A DNA stretch of 64,000 nucleotides from Haemophilus_D parainfluenzae_AD (GCF_001679325.1 NZ_LZMX01000030.1), one strand, 5' to 3'. Numbered from the stretch's first letter, positions 32,150-42,535 are shown. Notes: generated by a model not told the origin, from the letters alone. Numbers and translations are program-made.

Positions 32150-33385
32150 TTACAAATCTTTACAGTTTGCTATTTTTATAACCACTTCGACGGCTTTTTC
32201 CATCCCTTCAAGGGTCACTAATTCATGTTTGCTATGGAAATTATAGCCACCAGTAAAGATATTTGGACAAGCTAAGCCTTTTTCCGCTAAAAATGCCCCG
32301 TCGGTTCCACCCCGTATTGGTTTGTGATTTGGTGTTATACCACAAGCTTTCATTGCCGCATCCGCGAGCTTAATAGCCTGTGGGACATTTTTGACTGTGT
32401 CATACATATTTTTATAACTGTCTTCAATCACACATTCCACAGGGTCTTTTAGGCTTTTCTCTCTATTAAATTTTTCCACCAGTTGATAAATAAACGCCTT
32501 ACGTTGCTCAAAATTAGCTTGGTCAAAATCTCGAATCAGATAATGTAATTCAACTTTCTCAATATCCCCTTTAAAATCATCTAAATGGAAAAAACCTTCT
32601 TTTCCTGATGTTTTTTCGGGAACATCATCTTTTGGAAAGCCTTGTTGAAACTCACAAGCTAAGGTAAGCGCATTCACTAATTTGTTTTTCGCATAACCAG
32701 GGTGGATACTCCGACCTTTAAAGGTGATTTTTGCCGTTGCGGCATTAAAATTCTCATACTCGAGCTCACCCACTTCCCCACCATCAATGGTATATGCCCA
32801 ATCACAAGAAAAATCATCCAATGGGAAATAATGCATTCCCAAACCAATTTCTTCGTCAGGCGTAAATGCCACTCGAATATTACAATGTGGTATATTTCCC
32901 CGTTGCAAGACAGAAAGTGCGGTCATAATTTCTGCGATTCCGGCCTTATTATCTGCACCAAGTAAAGTGGTTCCATCTGTCACAATCAAAGTTTTGCCAA
33001 TAAGCTGATGTAAAAATGGATAATACACGGGGCTAATAAACTCTTCCCCTAAACCTAATGCGATATCTCCCCCCCGATAGTTTTCGATCACTTCTGGTTG
33101 AACATTTTTACCACTGCATTGTGGTGAGGTATCTAAGTGGGAAATAAAACCTATGGTTTGTGTTAAATTAGGATGATTTGAGGGTAAATAAGCCGTTACG
33201 ACGGCATGCTTAGTCACATTGACATCTTGTAAACCAAATTCAATTAATTCTTGCTGCAAATGCAAAGCTAATTTCATTTGTCCTGGCGAACTAGGTGAAT
33301 GTTTTGCGGACGATTTAGATTGCGTATCAAACGCGACATAAGTTAAAAATCGCTGTAATAATTCATTGTTATTATGTTCTTCCAT
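32150..33385 (-). CDS. pepT: Peptidase T (tripeptide aminopeptidase)
   Basis: A 411-residue M20 zinc peptidase. Metal-site motifs are visible in order: SHLDTSPQ near residue 84, LGADNKAGIAE near 143 (bridging Asp), DEEIGLGMHYF near 177 (catalytic Glu and ligand), TIDGGEVGELE near 200 and the late His in NFHSKHE near 385. It releases the N-terminal residue from tripeptides in the cytoplasm. It is a single gene divergent from potABCD, with a 277-base gap to potA holding one USS and no other feature I recognise. Confidence 0.96.
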   Translation of the reverse strand: MEEHNNNELLQRFLTYVAFDTQSKSSAKHSPSSPGQMKLALHLQQELIEFGLQDVNVTKHAVVTAYLPSNHPNLTQTIGFISHLDTSPQCSGKNVQPEVIENYRGGDIALGLGEEFISPVYYPFLHQLIGKTLIVTDGTTLLGADNKAGIAEIMTALSVLQRGNIPHCNIRVAFTPDEEIGLGMHYFPLDDFSCDWAYTIDGGEVGELEYENFNAATAKITFKGRSIHPGYAKNKLVNALTLACEFQQGFPKDDVPEKTSGKEGFFHLDDFKGDIEKVELHYLIRDFDQANFEQRKAFIYQLVEKFNREKSLKDPVECVIEDSYKNMYDTVKNVPQAIKLADAAMKACGITPNHKPIRGGTDGAFLAEKGLACPNIFTGGYNFHSKHELVTLEGMEKAVEVVIKIANCKDL

Positions 33386-33662
33386 TTTAAAATTCTCCTT
33401 TATATCGGCACTAGTCTAATCCCAAAATTCGTTACAGTTCTTGATATATAACAATAAAGTAGAGAGTTATAAGATTTTCTGAAAAAAGTGCGGTCAAATT
33501 TTCGATAATTTTTTCCTAAAAACACGATTAAATCCTTTTCATCATTAACAATTCGCTATATCATATCCTTTCAATTTTATGTCGCCCCTGCATCATTTTT
33601 TGCAGGTTTATTTCTACTCAGTACCAATCAAATTGGTGAAATTAGGGAGAAAACCAAAGCTA

Positions 33663-34781
33663 GTGGAAAATCTGGTTCAAAACAAGCCTATTATTGAGCT
33701 TCGTTCTATCAAAAAATCCTATGGTTCCAACACAATCATTAATGATTTCAATCTAACCATTAATAACGGTGAATTCGTCACAATTCTTGGCCCTTCTGGC
33801 TGTGGTAAAACTACAGTTTTGCGTTTATTAGCGGGTTTAGAAGAATTAGATGAAGGTCATATTATTTTGGACGGTGAGGACATTACTAATGTTCCGGCGG
33901 AAAAACGCCACATTAACACCGTATTCCAAAGTTATGCATTATTCCCGCATATGACTATTTTTGATAACGTGGCTTTTGGTTTGCGTATGCAAAAAGTGGC
34001 AGAAAGCGAGATTAAACCTCGTGTTCTGGATGCATTGCGTATGGTGCAATTAGAAGAAATGGCCGACCGTAAACCAGCTCAACTTTCTGGTGGTCAGCAA
34101 CAACGTATCGCGATTGCTCGTGCTGTTGTGAATAAGCCAAAAGTGTTGCTACTTGATGAATCTTTATCTGCGCTGGATTATAAGTTACGTAAACAAATGC
34201 AAAACGAACTTAAACAATTACAGCGTCAACTTGGCATTACCTTTATTTTCGTTACTCACGATCAAGAAGAAGCGATTACCATGTCTGACCGTATCGTCTT
34301 ATTACGTAAAGGTAAAATTGCACAAGATGGTTCACCACGTGAAATCTATGAAGATCCAGCCAACTTATTCGTCGCTCGTTTCATCGGTGAAATCAACGTA
34401 TTTGATGCAACTGTAATTGAGCGTAAATCTGATGATGAGCTACTTGCTAATGTAGAAGGTCGTGTATGTGATATTCACACCAGTATTTCTGCTGAAAAAG
34501 GTCAAAAACTACAAGTATTATTACGTCCTGAAGATATTGTGATTGAAGAGCTTGACGAAAATGAGCACTCAAATGCAATTATTGGTCGCATTGTGGATCG
34601 TACCTATAAAGGGATGACGCTTGAGTCTACCGTAGAATTTGATCATAACGGCAAACGCGTATTAGTGAGCGAGTTCTTTAACGAAGATGACCCACATATG
34701 GATCACAGCGTTGGTCAACGTGTAGGTATTACATGGCACGAAGGTTGGGAGGTTGTACTCAACGATGAAGATAATCAATAA
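33663..34781 (+). CDS. potA: Spermidine/putrescine ABC transporter ATPase PotA
   Basis: A 372-residue ABC ATPase: Walker A GPSGCGKT near residue 42, signature LSGGQQQR near 144, Walker B VLLLDES near 164, H-loop VTHDQEEA, and a C-terminal TOBE-type regulatory domain. It powers polyamine import with PotB, PotC and PotD. The GTG at 33663 gives 372 residues, the length I recall for H. influenzae PotA; the open frame upstream of it is not PotA-like. It overlaps potB by 17 bases. Confidence 0.94.
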   Translation: MENLVQNKPIIELRSIKKSYGSNTIINDFNLTINNGEFVTILGPSGCGKTTVLRLLAGLEELDEGHIILDGEDITNVPAEKRHINTVFQSYALFPHMTIFDNVAFGLRMQKVAESEIKPRVLDALRMVQLEEMADRKPAQLSGGQQQRIAIARAVVNKPKVLLLDESLSALDYKLRKQMQNELKQLQRQLGITFIFVTHDQEEAITMSDRIVLLRKGKIAQDGSPREIYEDPANLFVARFIGEINVFDATVIERKSDDELLANVEGRVCDIHTSISAEKGQKLQVLLRPEDIVIEELDENEHSNAIIGRIVDRTYKGMTLESTVEFDHNGKRVLVSEFFNEDDPHMDHSVGQRVGITWHEGWEVVLNDEDNQ

Positions 34782-35625
34782 TAAATTCCAGAAAATTACT
34801 GTTGCAATTATCTTCAGTTGGTTAATCTTCTTTGTGCTAATTCCAAACTTATTAGTATTAACCGTAAGTTTTTTAACCCGAGATGGTAGCGACTTTTATG
34901 CTTTGCCATTTACTTTAGATAACTACGCGAACCTGTTTAATCCGCTTTATGCACAGGTTGTGTGGAACTCATTGTATATGTCTGGCATTGCGACGATTAT
35001 TTGCTTACTCATTGGCTATCCATTTGCCTTTATGGTCAGCAAAATTAATCCAAAATATCGTCCATTTTTGTTATTCCTCGTGGTATTGCCATTCTGGACA
35101 AACTCACTTATTCGTATCTATGGAATGAAAGTATTCCTTGGTGTGAAAGGTGTGTTAAATACCATGTTAATGGATATGGGCATTTTGAGTGAGCCTATTC
35201 GTATTTTAAATACAGAAGTAGCTGTAATCATTGGTTTAGTGTATCTCCTTTTACCATTTATGATTCTACCGCTCTACTCTGCTATTGAAAAATTAGACGG
35301 ACGTTTATTAGAAGCGGCAAGAGATTTAGGCGCGAATGCGGTTCAACGTTTCTTTCGTGTGATTTTGCCATTAACCATGCCAGGTATCGTAGCAGGTTGT
35401 TTATTAGTATTACTACCTGCAATGGGTATGTTCTACGTAGCTGACTTACTTGGTGGTGCGAAAGTATTATTAGTTGGTAACGTGATTAAGAGTGAGTTCT
35501 TAATTTCTCGTAACTGGCCATTTGGTTCGGCAATCAGTATCGGCTTAACCATCTTAATGGCATTGTTGATTTTCGTTTACTATCGTGCAAATAAATTGTT
35601 GAATAAGAAAGTGGAGTTAGAATAA
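34765..35625 (+). CDS. potB: Spermidine/putrescine transporter permease PotB
   Basis: A 286-residue inner-membrane permease with about six membrane segments and the EAA loop EAARDLGANAVQRF near residue 180, which contacts PotA. I chose the ATG at 34765 (MKIINNKF); an earlier ATG adds four residues. It overlaps potA at its start and potC at its end as TAATG, so the operon is tightly coupled. Confidence 0.94.
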   Translation: MKIINNKFQKITVAIIFSWLIFFVLIPNLLVLTVSFLTRDGSDFYALPFTLDNYANLFNPLYAQVVWNSLYMSGIATIICLLIGYPFAFMVSKINPKYRPFLLFLVVLPFWTNSLIRIYGMKVFLGVKGVLNTMLMDMGILSEPIRILNTEVAVIIGLVYLLLPFMILPLYSAIEKLDGRLLEAARDLGANAVQRFFRVILPLTMPGIVAGCLLVLLPAMGMFYVADLLGGAKVLLVGNVIKSEFLISRNWPFGSAISIGLTILMALLIFVYYRANKLLNKKVELE

Positions 35626-36395
35626 TGAGTCGTTTACTACGTAATATTTTTATGTTTGTGGTATACGCTTATTTGTATATCCCAATTATTATCTTGGTGA
35701 CTAACTCCTTCAACGAAGACCGTTATGGTTTAAGTTGGAAAGGCTTTAGTTGGAACTGGTATGAGCGTTTATTTAATAACGATACCTTAATCCAAGCAGC
35801 ATTCCACTCTGTCACGATTGCTTTCTTTGCAGCAACCTTAGCAACTATTGTGGGTGGTTTAACCGCGATTGCGCTTTATCGCTATCGTTTCCGTGGTAAA
35901 CAAGCGGTAAGTGGTATGTTATTTATCGTCATGATGTCACCAGATATCGTAATGGCGGTTTCTCTACTTGCCTTATTCATGGTTGTAGGAATTTCGCTTG
36001 GTTTCTGGTCATTATTATTGGCGCACGTAACATTCTGTTTACCTTACGTTACCGTAACGATTTTCTCGCGTTTAAATGGCTTTGATGCAAGAATGCTTGA
36101 AGCGGCAAAAGATTTAGGTGCGAGCGAAGTCACCATTTTGCGTAAAATTATCCTACCGCTTGCCTTACCGGCTGTGGTATCTGGTTGGTTATTAAGCTTT
36201 ACTATTTCATTAGATGATGTTGTCGTATCGTCTTTCGTAAGTGGTGTGAGCTATGAAATCCTACCATTGCGTATCTTCTCACTTGTAAAAACAGGTGTAA
36301 CACCAGAAGTAAACGCGTTAGCAACGATTATGATTGTACTTTCATTAGGATTAGTCATTTTAAGTCAATTAGTTACACGCAAAAATAATCATTAA
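35625..36395 (+). CDS. potC: Spermidine/putrescine transporter permease PotC
   Basis: A 256-residue permease, shorter than PotB, with about six membrane segments and the EAA loop EAAKDLGASEVTIL near residue 158. It forms the membrane channel with PotB. It is followed by two consecutive hairpin terminators before potD, so the binding protein may be made from a separate or attenuated transcript. Confidence 0.94.
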   Translation: MSRLLRNIFMFVVYAYLYIPIIILVTNSFNEDRYGLSWKGFSWNWYERLFNNDTLIQAAFHSVTIAFFAATLATIVGGLTAIALYRYRFRGKQAVSGMLFIVMMSPDIVMAVSLLALFMVVGISLGFWSLLLAHVTFCLPYVTVTIFSRLNGFDARMLEAAKDLGASEVTILRKIILPLALPAVVSGWLLSFTISLDDVVVSSFVSGVSYEILPLRIFSLVKTGVTPEVNALATIMIVLSLGLVILSQLVTRKNNH

Positions 36396-36442
36396 ACATT
36401 GATATAAAAAGGTTTCACAAATCTTTTAAGATCAAATAAAAT

Positions 36443-36502
36443 ACGCCTTGACGCACAATCAAGGCGTTTTTTTATACCTGCATAAATGCAGGTGGTTTTT
36501 TA
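36443..36502 (+). terminator. Tandem terminators between potC and potD
   Basis: ACGCCTTGA pairs with TCAAGGCGT (36443-36468) followed by seven T; immediately after, ACCTGCAT pairs with ATGCAGGT (36476-36493) followed by GGTTTTTT. Both fit rho-independent termination. Confidence 0.8.
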
Positions 36503-36529
36503 CCCCTCTTTTACGGAGAACAAAGAAAA

Positions 36530-37612
36530 ATGAAAAAATTTGCAGGTTTGCTTACTGCCGGTTTAGTTGCCGCTACATTAACTGCTTGTAACGACAAAGA
36601 AGCCAAGTCTGATGCAACAAAAGCACAGGCTCCAGCAAATGATACTGTGTACTTATATACTTGGACTGAATATGTACCAGATGGTCTTTTAGATGATTTC
36701 ACAAAAGAAACTGGTATCAAAGTTATCGTAGCAAGTCTCGAATCCAATGAGACCATGTATGCCAAAATGAAAACCCAAGGTGATGCAGGCGGTTATGATG
36801 TTATTGCGCCATCTAATTACTTTGTATCTAAAATGGCACGCGAAGGCATGCTACAAGAATTAGATCACAGTAAATTACCTGTTATCAAAGAATTAGACCC
36901 TGATTGGCTCAACAAACCTTATGACAAAGGCAATAAATACTCACTTCCTCAGTTGTTAGGTGCACCAGGTATTGCATTTAATACCAATACCTATAAAGGC
37001 TCTGACTTCACTTCTTGGGGGGATTTCTGGAAACCAGAATACGCAAACAAAATCCAATTATTGGATGATGCGCGTGAAGTATTCAATATTGCATTATTAA
37101 AAATTGGTCAAGATCCAAACACCAAAGATCCAGCAATTATCAAGCAAGCTTACGAAGAGTTGTTAAAATTACGTCCAAACGTACTTTCTTTCAATTCAGA
37201 TAACCCTGCAAACTCTTTCATCTCTGGTGAAGTAGAATTAGGTCAGTTATGGAATGGTTCTGTACGTATCGCGAAAAAAGAACAAGCGCCATTAAATATG
37301 GTGTTCCCAAAAGAAGGTCCTGTTCTTTGGGTTGATACTTTAGCGATTCCTAAAACCTCTAAAAACCCAGATGGTGCACACAAGTTAATTAACTACTTAT
37401 TAGGTGCAAAAGCAGCGGAAAAATTGACTTTAGCGATCGGTTACCCAACAGCTAACCTAGAAGCGAAAAAAGTCCTTCCAAAAGAAATCACTGAAGATCC
37501 ATCTATTTATCCACCAGCAGAAATTCTTCAAAAGAGCTACTGGCAAGATGATGTAGGTGATGCAATCCAATACTATGAACAGTATTACCAAGAGTTAAAA
37601 GCAGCAAAATAA
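36530..37612 (+). CDS. potD: Spermidine/putrescine-binding lipoprotein PotD
   Basis: A 360-residue periplasmic binding protein with a lipoprotein signal ending LTAC (Cys20), then YTWTEYVPDGLLDDF near residue 41 and NSFISGEVELGQLWNG near 226, typical of PotD/PotF. It delivers polyamines to PotBC. An AGAACAAAG ribosome region precedes the ATG. Spermidine versus putrescine preference cannot be read from the sequence with confidence. Position after tandem terminators suggests its own control. Confidence 0.93.
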   Translation: MKKFAGLLTAGLVAATLTACNDKEAKSDATKAQAPANDTVYLYTWTEYVPDGLLDDFTKETGIKVIVASLESNETMYAKMKTQGDAGGYDVIAPSNYFVSKMAREGMLQELDHSKLPVIKELDPDWLNKPYDKGNKYSLPQLLGAPGIAFNTNTYKGSDFTSWGDFWKPEYANKIQLLDDAREVFNIALLKIGQDPNTKDPAIIKQAYEELLKLRPNVLSFNSDNPANSFISGEVELGQLWNGSVRIAKKEQAPLNMVFPKEGPVLWVDTLAIPKTSKNPDGAHKLINYLLGAKAAEKLTLAIGYPTANLEAKKVLPKEITEDPSIYPPAEILQKSYWQDDVGDAIQYYEQYYQELKAAK

Positions 37613-37631
37613 TGCGCTCTCAAGTGATAAC

Positions 37632-37664
37632 AAAAAGTGCGGTCAAATTTGACCGCACTTTTTT
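37632..37664. terminator. Bidirectional inverted-USS terminator between potD and rarA
   Basis: AAAAAGTGCGGTCAAA and TTTGACCGCACTTTTT form a perfect 16-bp palindrome with essentially no loop, with A/T runs on both sides. The flanking genes converge. Confidence 0.9.
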
Positions 37665-37686
37665 ATATTTACCATTTTAGAAAAAA

Positions 37687-39027
37687 CTATTTATAGCGTT
37701 TTTTTGACGCGTTTTTATCTTGCTCTTGTAAACGCTCAAGCTTTTCTTTAATTTGAATTTCCATACCACGGTTAGTTGGAAAATAATACTGCGTATCTTT
37801 CAGTTCCGGTGGGAAGTAATTTTCCCCTGCAGCATAAGCATTTGGCTCATCATGTGCATAGCGATATTCAGCGCCATAGCCTAATTCTTTCATTAAAGCC
37901 GTTGGCGCATTACATAAATGAGGTGGCACATCAAAATCAGGAAACGCTTTCGCATGCTGTTTGGCAGCATTAAATGCGTTGTAAACCGCATTACTCTTCG
38001 GTGCTACGGCCAAATAAATAATGGCTTGCGCAATAGCTCGCTCTCCTTCATAGGCACCCACTCTCGTAAAACAATCCCAAGCGGCGAGAGCTACTTGCAT
38101 TGCTCTTGGATCAGCATTGCCCACATCTTCCGAAGCAATTGCTAATAAACGTCGTGCAACATAAAGAGGATCGCCGCCGGCAGTGATAATTCGTGCATAC
38201 CAATAAAGTGCAGCATCGGCTGCTGAGCCTCGAATGGATTTATGTAAAGCGGAAATCAAATCATAGAAGCGATCGCCTTGTTTATCAAAACGCGCTTGTC
38301 GTTCTCCTAATACTTCTTTCAACAAAGTGCGGTCTAATTTTTTACCGTTTTCTGTTTCAGGAGCCATATCCACCATCAGTTCAAGACAATTTAAAGCTAG
38401 GCGCGCATCACCATTCACATATTCGGCTAATACCTGTAGCAAATTCTCTTCTAAAACTAACCGCTCTTTACCTAATCCTCGCTCAGGATCAGAAATGGCT
38501 TGTTGCAGAACTTGTTCGATTTCAGCCACTGTCAATGACTTAAGTAAATAAACTCTCGCACGAGAAAGCAAGGCATTATTTAATTCAAAGGAAGGATTTT
38601 CCGTTGTGGCGCCAATAAAAATAATCGTCCCATCTTCAATATGGGGTAAAAACGCATCTTGTTGGCTTTTGTTAAAGCGATGCACTTCATCCACAAATAA
38701 AATCGTTTGGCGATCTGCAAGTCGATTTTGTTTCGCGCGCTCAATTGATTCTCGAATTTCTTTCACGCCGCTTGTTACTGCTGAAATTCGTTCAACTTCT
38801 GCATTGATGCGATGCGCAATAATTTCCGCCAGTGTCGTTTTACCTGTACCCGGCGGTCCCCACAGAATCATAGAATGAACATGTCCCGCTTGAATTGCTT
38901 TACGAAGCGGCTTTCCTTCCCCAATTAAATGTGTCTGCCCATAATATTGCTCCAAATTTGTTGGACGCATACGGGCAGCTAAAGGGCGAAAGTCATTTTC
39001 AGCAAAATCAAAATCCAGATTAGACAT
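37687..39027 (-). CDS. rarA: Replication-associated recombination protein RarA (MgsA)
   Basis: A 446-residue AAA+ ATPase of the clamp-loader-like WHIP/RarA family. Walker A GPPGTGKTT is near residue 57, Walker B ILFVDEVHRF near 108, sensor 1 GATTENPSF near 139, then a C-terminal tetramerisation domain (AWDCFTRVGAYEGERA). It acts at stalled forks with SSB. It is the last of a leftward series ftsK-lolA-rarA; this order (lrp-ftsK-lolA-rarA) is conserved in gamma-proteobacteria. Confidence 0.96.
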   Translation of the reverse strand: MSNLDFDFAENDFRPLAARMRPTNLEQYYGQTHLIGEGKPLRKAIQAGHVHSMILWGPPGTGKTTLAEIIAHRINAEVERISAVTSGVKEIRESIERAKQNRLADRQTILFVDEVHRFNKSQQDAFLPHIEDGTIIFIGATTENPSFELNNALLSRARVYLLKSLTVAEIEQVLQQAISDPERGLGKERLVLEENLLQVLAEYVNGDARLALNCLELMVDMAPETENGKKLDRTLLKEVLGERQARFDKQGDRFYDLISALHKSIRGSAADAALYWYARIITAGGDPLYVARRLLAIASEDVGNADPRAMQVALAAWDCFTRVGAYEGERAIAQAIIYLAVAPKSNAVYNAFNAAKQHAKAFPDFDVPPHLCNAPTALMKELGYGAEYRYAHDEPNAYAAGENYFPPELKDTQYYFPTNRGMEIQIKEKLERLQEQDKNASKKRYK

Positions 39028-39080
39028 ATTCTTTCCTTAATAAGCAAAAGGTGTGAAGATTATCATTCACACCTTATGGA

Positions 39081-39707
39081 TTATTTTTTACCTTTGCGTT
39101 GGTCATCCAATTCCACGCCTTTCGGTACGCTAAATTGGAATAAGCTATCAGCTAAGGTTTGATTTGTAATGTTACGCAATACGTAAAGATTGGTTTGACC
39201 ATCTTTTTCTGTGGTACTGAAATTTTTTAACACACCATTTGCATCGACACGAATATCAAATTGTTTAATATTGCTATTTTTCGCTTTTGGCTTTAACACA
39301 AAGGTATCCACATTCTGCGTCACTGAATACTGATTCCAGTGACTTTTATCGTTACTGGTTAAAAGCACGAAGGGGGTATTATTTACCGCATCCTTCACCC
39401 ATTGAGCCGTCACTTGTTGTACAAATGGATCGTAATACCAAAGGGTTTTACCATCTGCAATAATTTGTGTTTCTTGTGGTGATTTGGTATCCATACGGAA
39501 AAGATTTGGACGTTTAATTTGAAGTTTTCCACTTCCTTGTTGAACGTTTTTACCGCCAGCAGAAGTCACGGTTTGAGAGAAATCAGCACTTAATACCGTT
39601 ACTTGATTTAAGCGATTTTGCAGCTCATCTGCAGCATCAGCAAAAGCAAAGTTACTTGCACTTAAAAGTGCTGTAAGTGCGGTCATTTTTAATAATGTTT
39701 TTTTCAT
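39081..39707 (-). CDS. lolA: Outer-membrane lipoprotein carrier LolA
   Basis: A 208-residue periplasmic protein with a signal peptide (MKKTLLKMTALTALLSASNF, cleavage after FADA near residue 24) and the beta-rich LolA fold (VLSADFSQTV; GKLQIKRPNLFRMDT; LWYYDPFVQQVT). It takes lipoproteins from LolCDE and hands them to LolB. LolC (3.3 kb) and LolB (49.7 kb) are also in this window. It lies between ftsK and rarA as in other gamma-proteobacteria. Confidence 0.95.
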   Translation of the reverse strand: MKKTLLKMTALTALLSASNFAFADAADELQNRLNQVTVLSADFSQTVTSAGGKNVQQGSGKLQIKRPNLFRMDTKSPQETQIIADGKTLWYYDPFVQQVTAQWVKDAVNNTPFVLLTSNDKSHWNQYSVTQNVDTFVLKPKAKNSNIKQFDIRVDANGVLKNFSTTEKDGQTNLYVLRNITNQTLADSLFQFSVPKGVELDDQRKGKK

Positions 39708-39743
39708 TCTACTTTCCTTTTTGTAAAGTGAAACTTAAGAGAA

Positions 39744-42533
39744 TTAATATTCGGAACGTCGAGCTAAAATTTCTCGTTTTCCATTTTTCATTGGGCCTAA
39801 AATACCTTGTTCTTCAAGCTGATCCATAATTCGAGCCGCTCGGTTAAACCCAACACTAAATTTACGTTGAACATAAGAAGTCGAGGTATTGCCTGTGCTT
39901 AATACAAACTCAACGACGTCATCAAATAATGCATCAAGATCGCCACTGCTTGCTGTTGATTTCTCACCAGAGTCTTCATCATCTGCGCCATCTAAAATGC
40001 CATCAATATAATTTGGTTTACCACGTGCACGCCAATCATCTGCTACACGGGCCACCTCATCATCACTCATAAAGGCACCGTGTACTCGAACAAGATCCGA
40101 AGAGCCTTGTCCTGAATATAACATATCACCACGGCCTAATAAGGCTTCTGCACCACCTTGATCCAGAATCGTTCTAGAGTCAATTTTACTTGCTACAGTA
40201 AAGGCGATACGGCTTGGAATATTTGCCTTAATCAACCCGGTAATCACATCTACTGATGGGCGTTGTGTGGCTAAAATCAGGTGAATACCAATTGCACGAG
40301 CCTTTTGTGCTAAACGCGCAATTAACTCTTCAATTTGTTTACCTGCAACCATCATTAAGTCCGCAAACTCATCAACGATCACGACAATATAACTCAATTT
40401 TTCTAATGGAGGCGGCATCTTATCCATTGTATCGCCAGGTTTCCAAATTGGATTTGGAATTGGCATATTGAGTTTTTCATATTCTTCAATTTTTTCGTTA
40501 TACCCTTCAATGTTACGCACACGTAAGGCTGACAATAATTGATAACGACGTTCCATTTCATCTACGCACCAACGCAATGCATTCGCCGCTTTTTTCATAT
40601 CCGTCACCACAGGGGTAAGCAAGTGCGGGATATCGTTATAAATAGAAAGCTCAACCACTTTCGGGTCAATCATAATAAATTTCACTTCATCCGGTGTCAC
40701 ACGGAAAAGCAAACTTAAAATCATGGTATTCACACCAACAGATTTACCAGAGCCTGTTGAACCCGCAACAAGTAAGTGAGGCATTTTAGCCAAATCAACT
40801 ACAACAGGTTTTCCGCTAATATCTTTCCCCAAAGCCATTGAAAGCAATGATGTTGAGGAACGGAATTCATTACTATCGAGCACATCACGCAATGGCACTA
40901 TTTGACGGTGTGCATTTGGCGTTTCAATACCAATATAAGGTTTGCCTGGAATCACTTCCGCCACACGGATCGCGCGGAACATCAACGCACGAGCTAAATC
41001 GGTATCAATACTGGTGACTTTTGATGCTTTTACACCTGGCTGTAATTCAAGTTCATAGCGAGTCACCACTGGGCCAACTAACACATCTTGTACCGTTGCT
41101 TTGACATTAAAATTCTTTAATTGTTGTTCTATGCGTGCCGATGTGTCCAAAATTTCTTCACGCGTAATGTCTTGAGCCTGTGTAGGACGATGCTCAAGTA
41201 AATCCAAGCTTGGTAATGGTGTTGTTGGTTTTTCACGTTTATTCGTTGGTTGTTGGAATGCTGGGTGAATAAGCGTATCAGAATACGGCTTATAAGTTGT
41301 TTCAGTTGCATTCTCAATATGAATTTCACGCGCTTTAGGTGCTGAAACCGCCGGTTCATTTAAGATCACTTTCAATGCATCTTCAGCATTTGCAGCTTTT
41401 GCACGTACTTCCATTTCTTGCATACGAGCTTGCTCTTGTGCAGCAAACTGGCGTGCTAATTCATCTTCTAAACCATCATTTTCTGATTCTAAAGATTCAT
41501 CATAAGTTGGATAAAGTGCGGTCGTATTTTCAGGTGTTTTAAGTGACACTTTTGGCATGACATTTTCTTCAAAAATGTCATCTGATTCATCCACACTTTG
41601 ATGATTCACTTGCGGATTTTTCCATGTGGCTGAAAAATCTTCTTTTGTTGGCAATTCAACGGAAGAAGTGGCAGAAATAGACACATTCGGTAAATTTTCA
41701 GATTCAACGGTGAAGCCTTTAAACTTATCTTCTAATTTTTCAACATCTGCAGGCTCTGAAGCACTCGGTGAGGATAACCCACTGATATTAATTAGCTGTT
41801 CAGGCTTAACAAAGGTATTCTCAGTCGCCTCCTCTTTCTCATTTTCTGTAGATTCAGTTTCCAATTGAGAATCTGAAAAAGCCAGTTGTTGAGGTGCTTC
41901 AATCACAATTTGTTCAAGATCATCCACAGAAGTATGCTCTGCCTGCTCTTCTTCTGCCGGTTGATTTTTCATCGTTAACCAATGATAGAATTTCACAATT
42001 AAACGAATTAATGATGCACCAGAACAGAAAATAAAACCTACAACAGCACAGATAAAGCCGACTAAAATACAGCCAAACTTACCGAGTGTAGGATATAAAT
42101 TCACCACGAGACTACCACCAAATACGCCACCAGCTAGATGGTAGTTCGTATTTGAAAGCAACAAGGTTGCCATCATGGTTAAGCCAACGATGAGGGCAAT
42201 AAAGCCAAAGGAACGTAATGCAATGCGGGTGGCCGAGAGAGAATGAACCGCTTTGGTTTTCAGTAAATAAATCGGTACGATGAAAATGACAAACGGAATG
42301 AGATGACCGACATAGCCGAGGAAAACAAAAAACGCATCAATTAGCCAAGCACCGAAAGCACCAGCTTTATTAATGGTTTCCGTTTGAAAACTTGCTGTAG
42401 ACCAAGAGTTATCTAATGGCGTATAGCTTGACCATGCTACGATTAAATATAAACCTAAAAGTGCGGTCAATCCGAGTAATAATTCTGCTAAATATTGTTT
42501 AGGTGTAAATCGTTTTGTAATTCGTTTAATCAT
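39744..42533 (-). CDS. ftsK: DNA translocase FtsK
   Basis: A 929-residue septal DNA pump. The N-terminal ~190 residues carry four to five membrane segments; a variable acidic linker (about 190-400) follows; then the RecA-like motor with Walker A GSTGSGKS near 590, Walker B YIVVIVDEFADL near 705, and the gamma winged-helix domain at the C-terminus (YVQRKFSVGFNRAARIMDQLE cited in part) that reads KOPS. The linker is short compared with E. coli. It moves chromosome ends and activates XerCD at dif. It follows lrp by 2 bases. Confidence 0.96.
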   Translation of the reverse strand: MIKRITKRFTPKQYLAELLLGLTALLGLYLIVAWSSYTPLDNSWSTASFQTETINKAGAFGAWLIDAFFVFLGYVGHLIPFVIFIVPIYLLKTKAVHSLSATRIALRSFGFIALIVGLTMMATLLLSNTNYHLAGGVFGGSLVVNLYPTLGKFGCILVGFICAVVGFIFCSGASLIRLIVKFYHWLTMKNQPAEEEQAEHTSVDDLEQIVIEAPQQLAFSDSQLETESTENEKEEATENTFVKPEQLINISGLSSPSASEPADVEKLEDKFKGFTVESENLPNVSISATSSVELPTKEDFSATWKNPQVNHQSVDESDDIFEENVMPKVSLKTPENTTALYPTYDESLESENDGLEDELARQFAAQEQARMQEMEVRAKAANAEDALKVILNEPAVSAPKAREIHIENATETTYKPYSDTLIHPAFQQPTNKREKPTTPLPSLDLLEHRPTQAQDITREEILDTSARIEQQLKNFNVKATVQDVLVGPVVTRYELELQPGVKASKVTSIDTDLARALMFRAIRVAEVIPGKPYIGIETPNAHRQIVPLRDVLDSNEFRSSTSLLSMALGKDISGKPVVVDLAKMPHLLVAGSTGSGKSVGVNTMILSLLFRVTPDEVKFIMIDPKVVELSIYNDIPHLLTPVVTDMKKAANALRWCVDEMERRYQLLSALRVRNIEGYNEKIEEYEKLNMPIPNPIWKPGDTMDKMPPPLEKLSYIVVIVDEFADLMMVAGKQIEELIARLAQKARAIGIHLILATQRPSVDVITGLIKANIPSRIAFTVASKIDSRTILDQGGAEALLGRGDMLYSGQGSSDLVRVHGAFMSDDEVARVADDWRARGKPNYIDGILDGADDEDSGEKSTASSGDLDALFDDVVEFVLSTGNTSTSYVQRKFSVGFNRAARIMDQLEEQGILGPMKNGKREILARRSEY

Positions 42534-42535
42534 TT

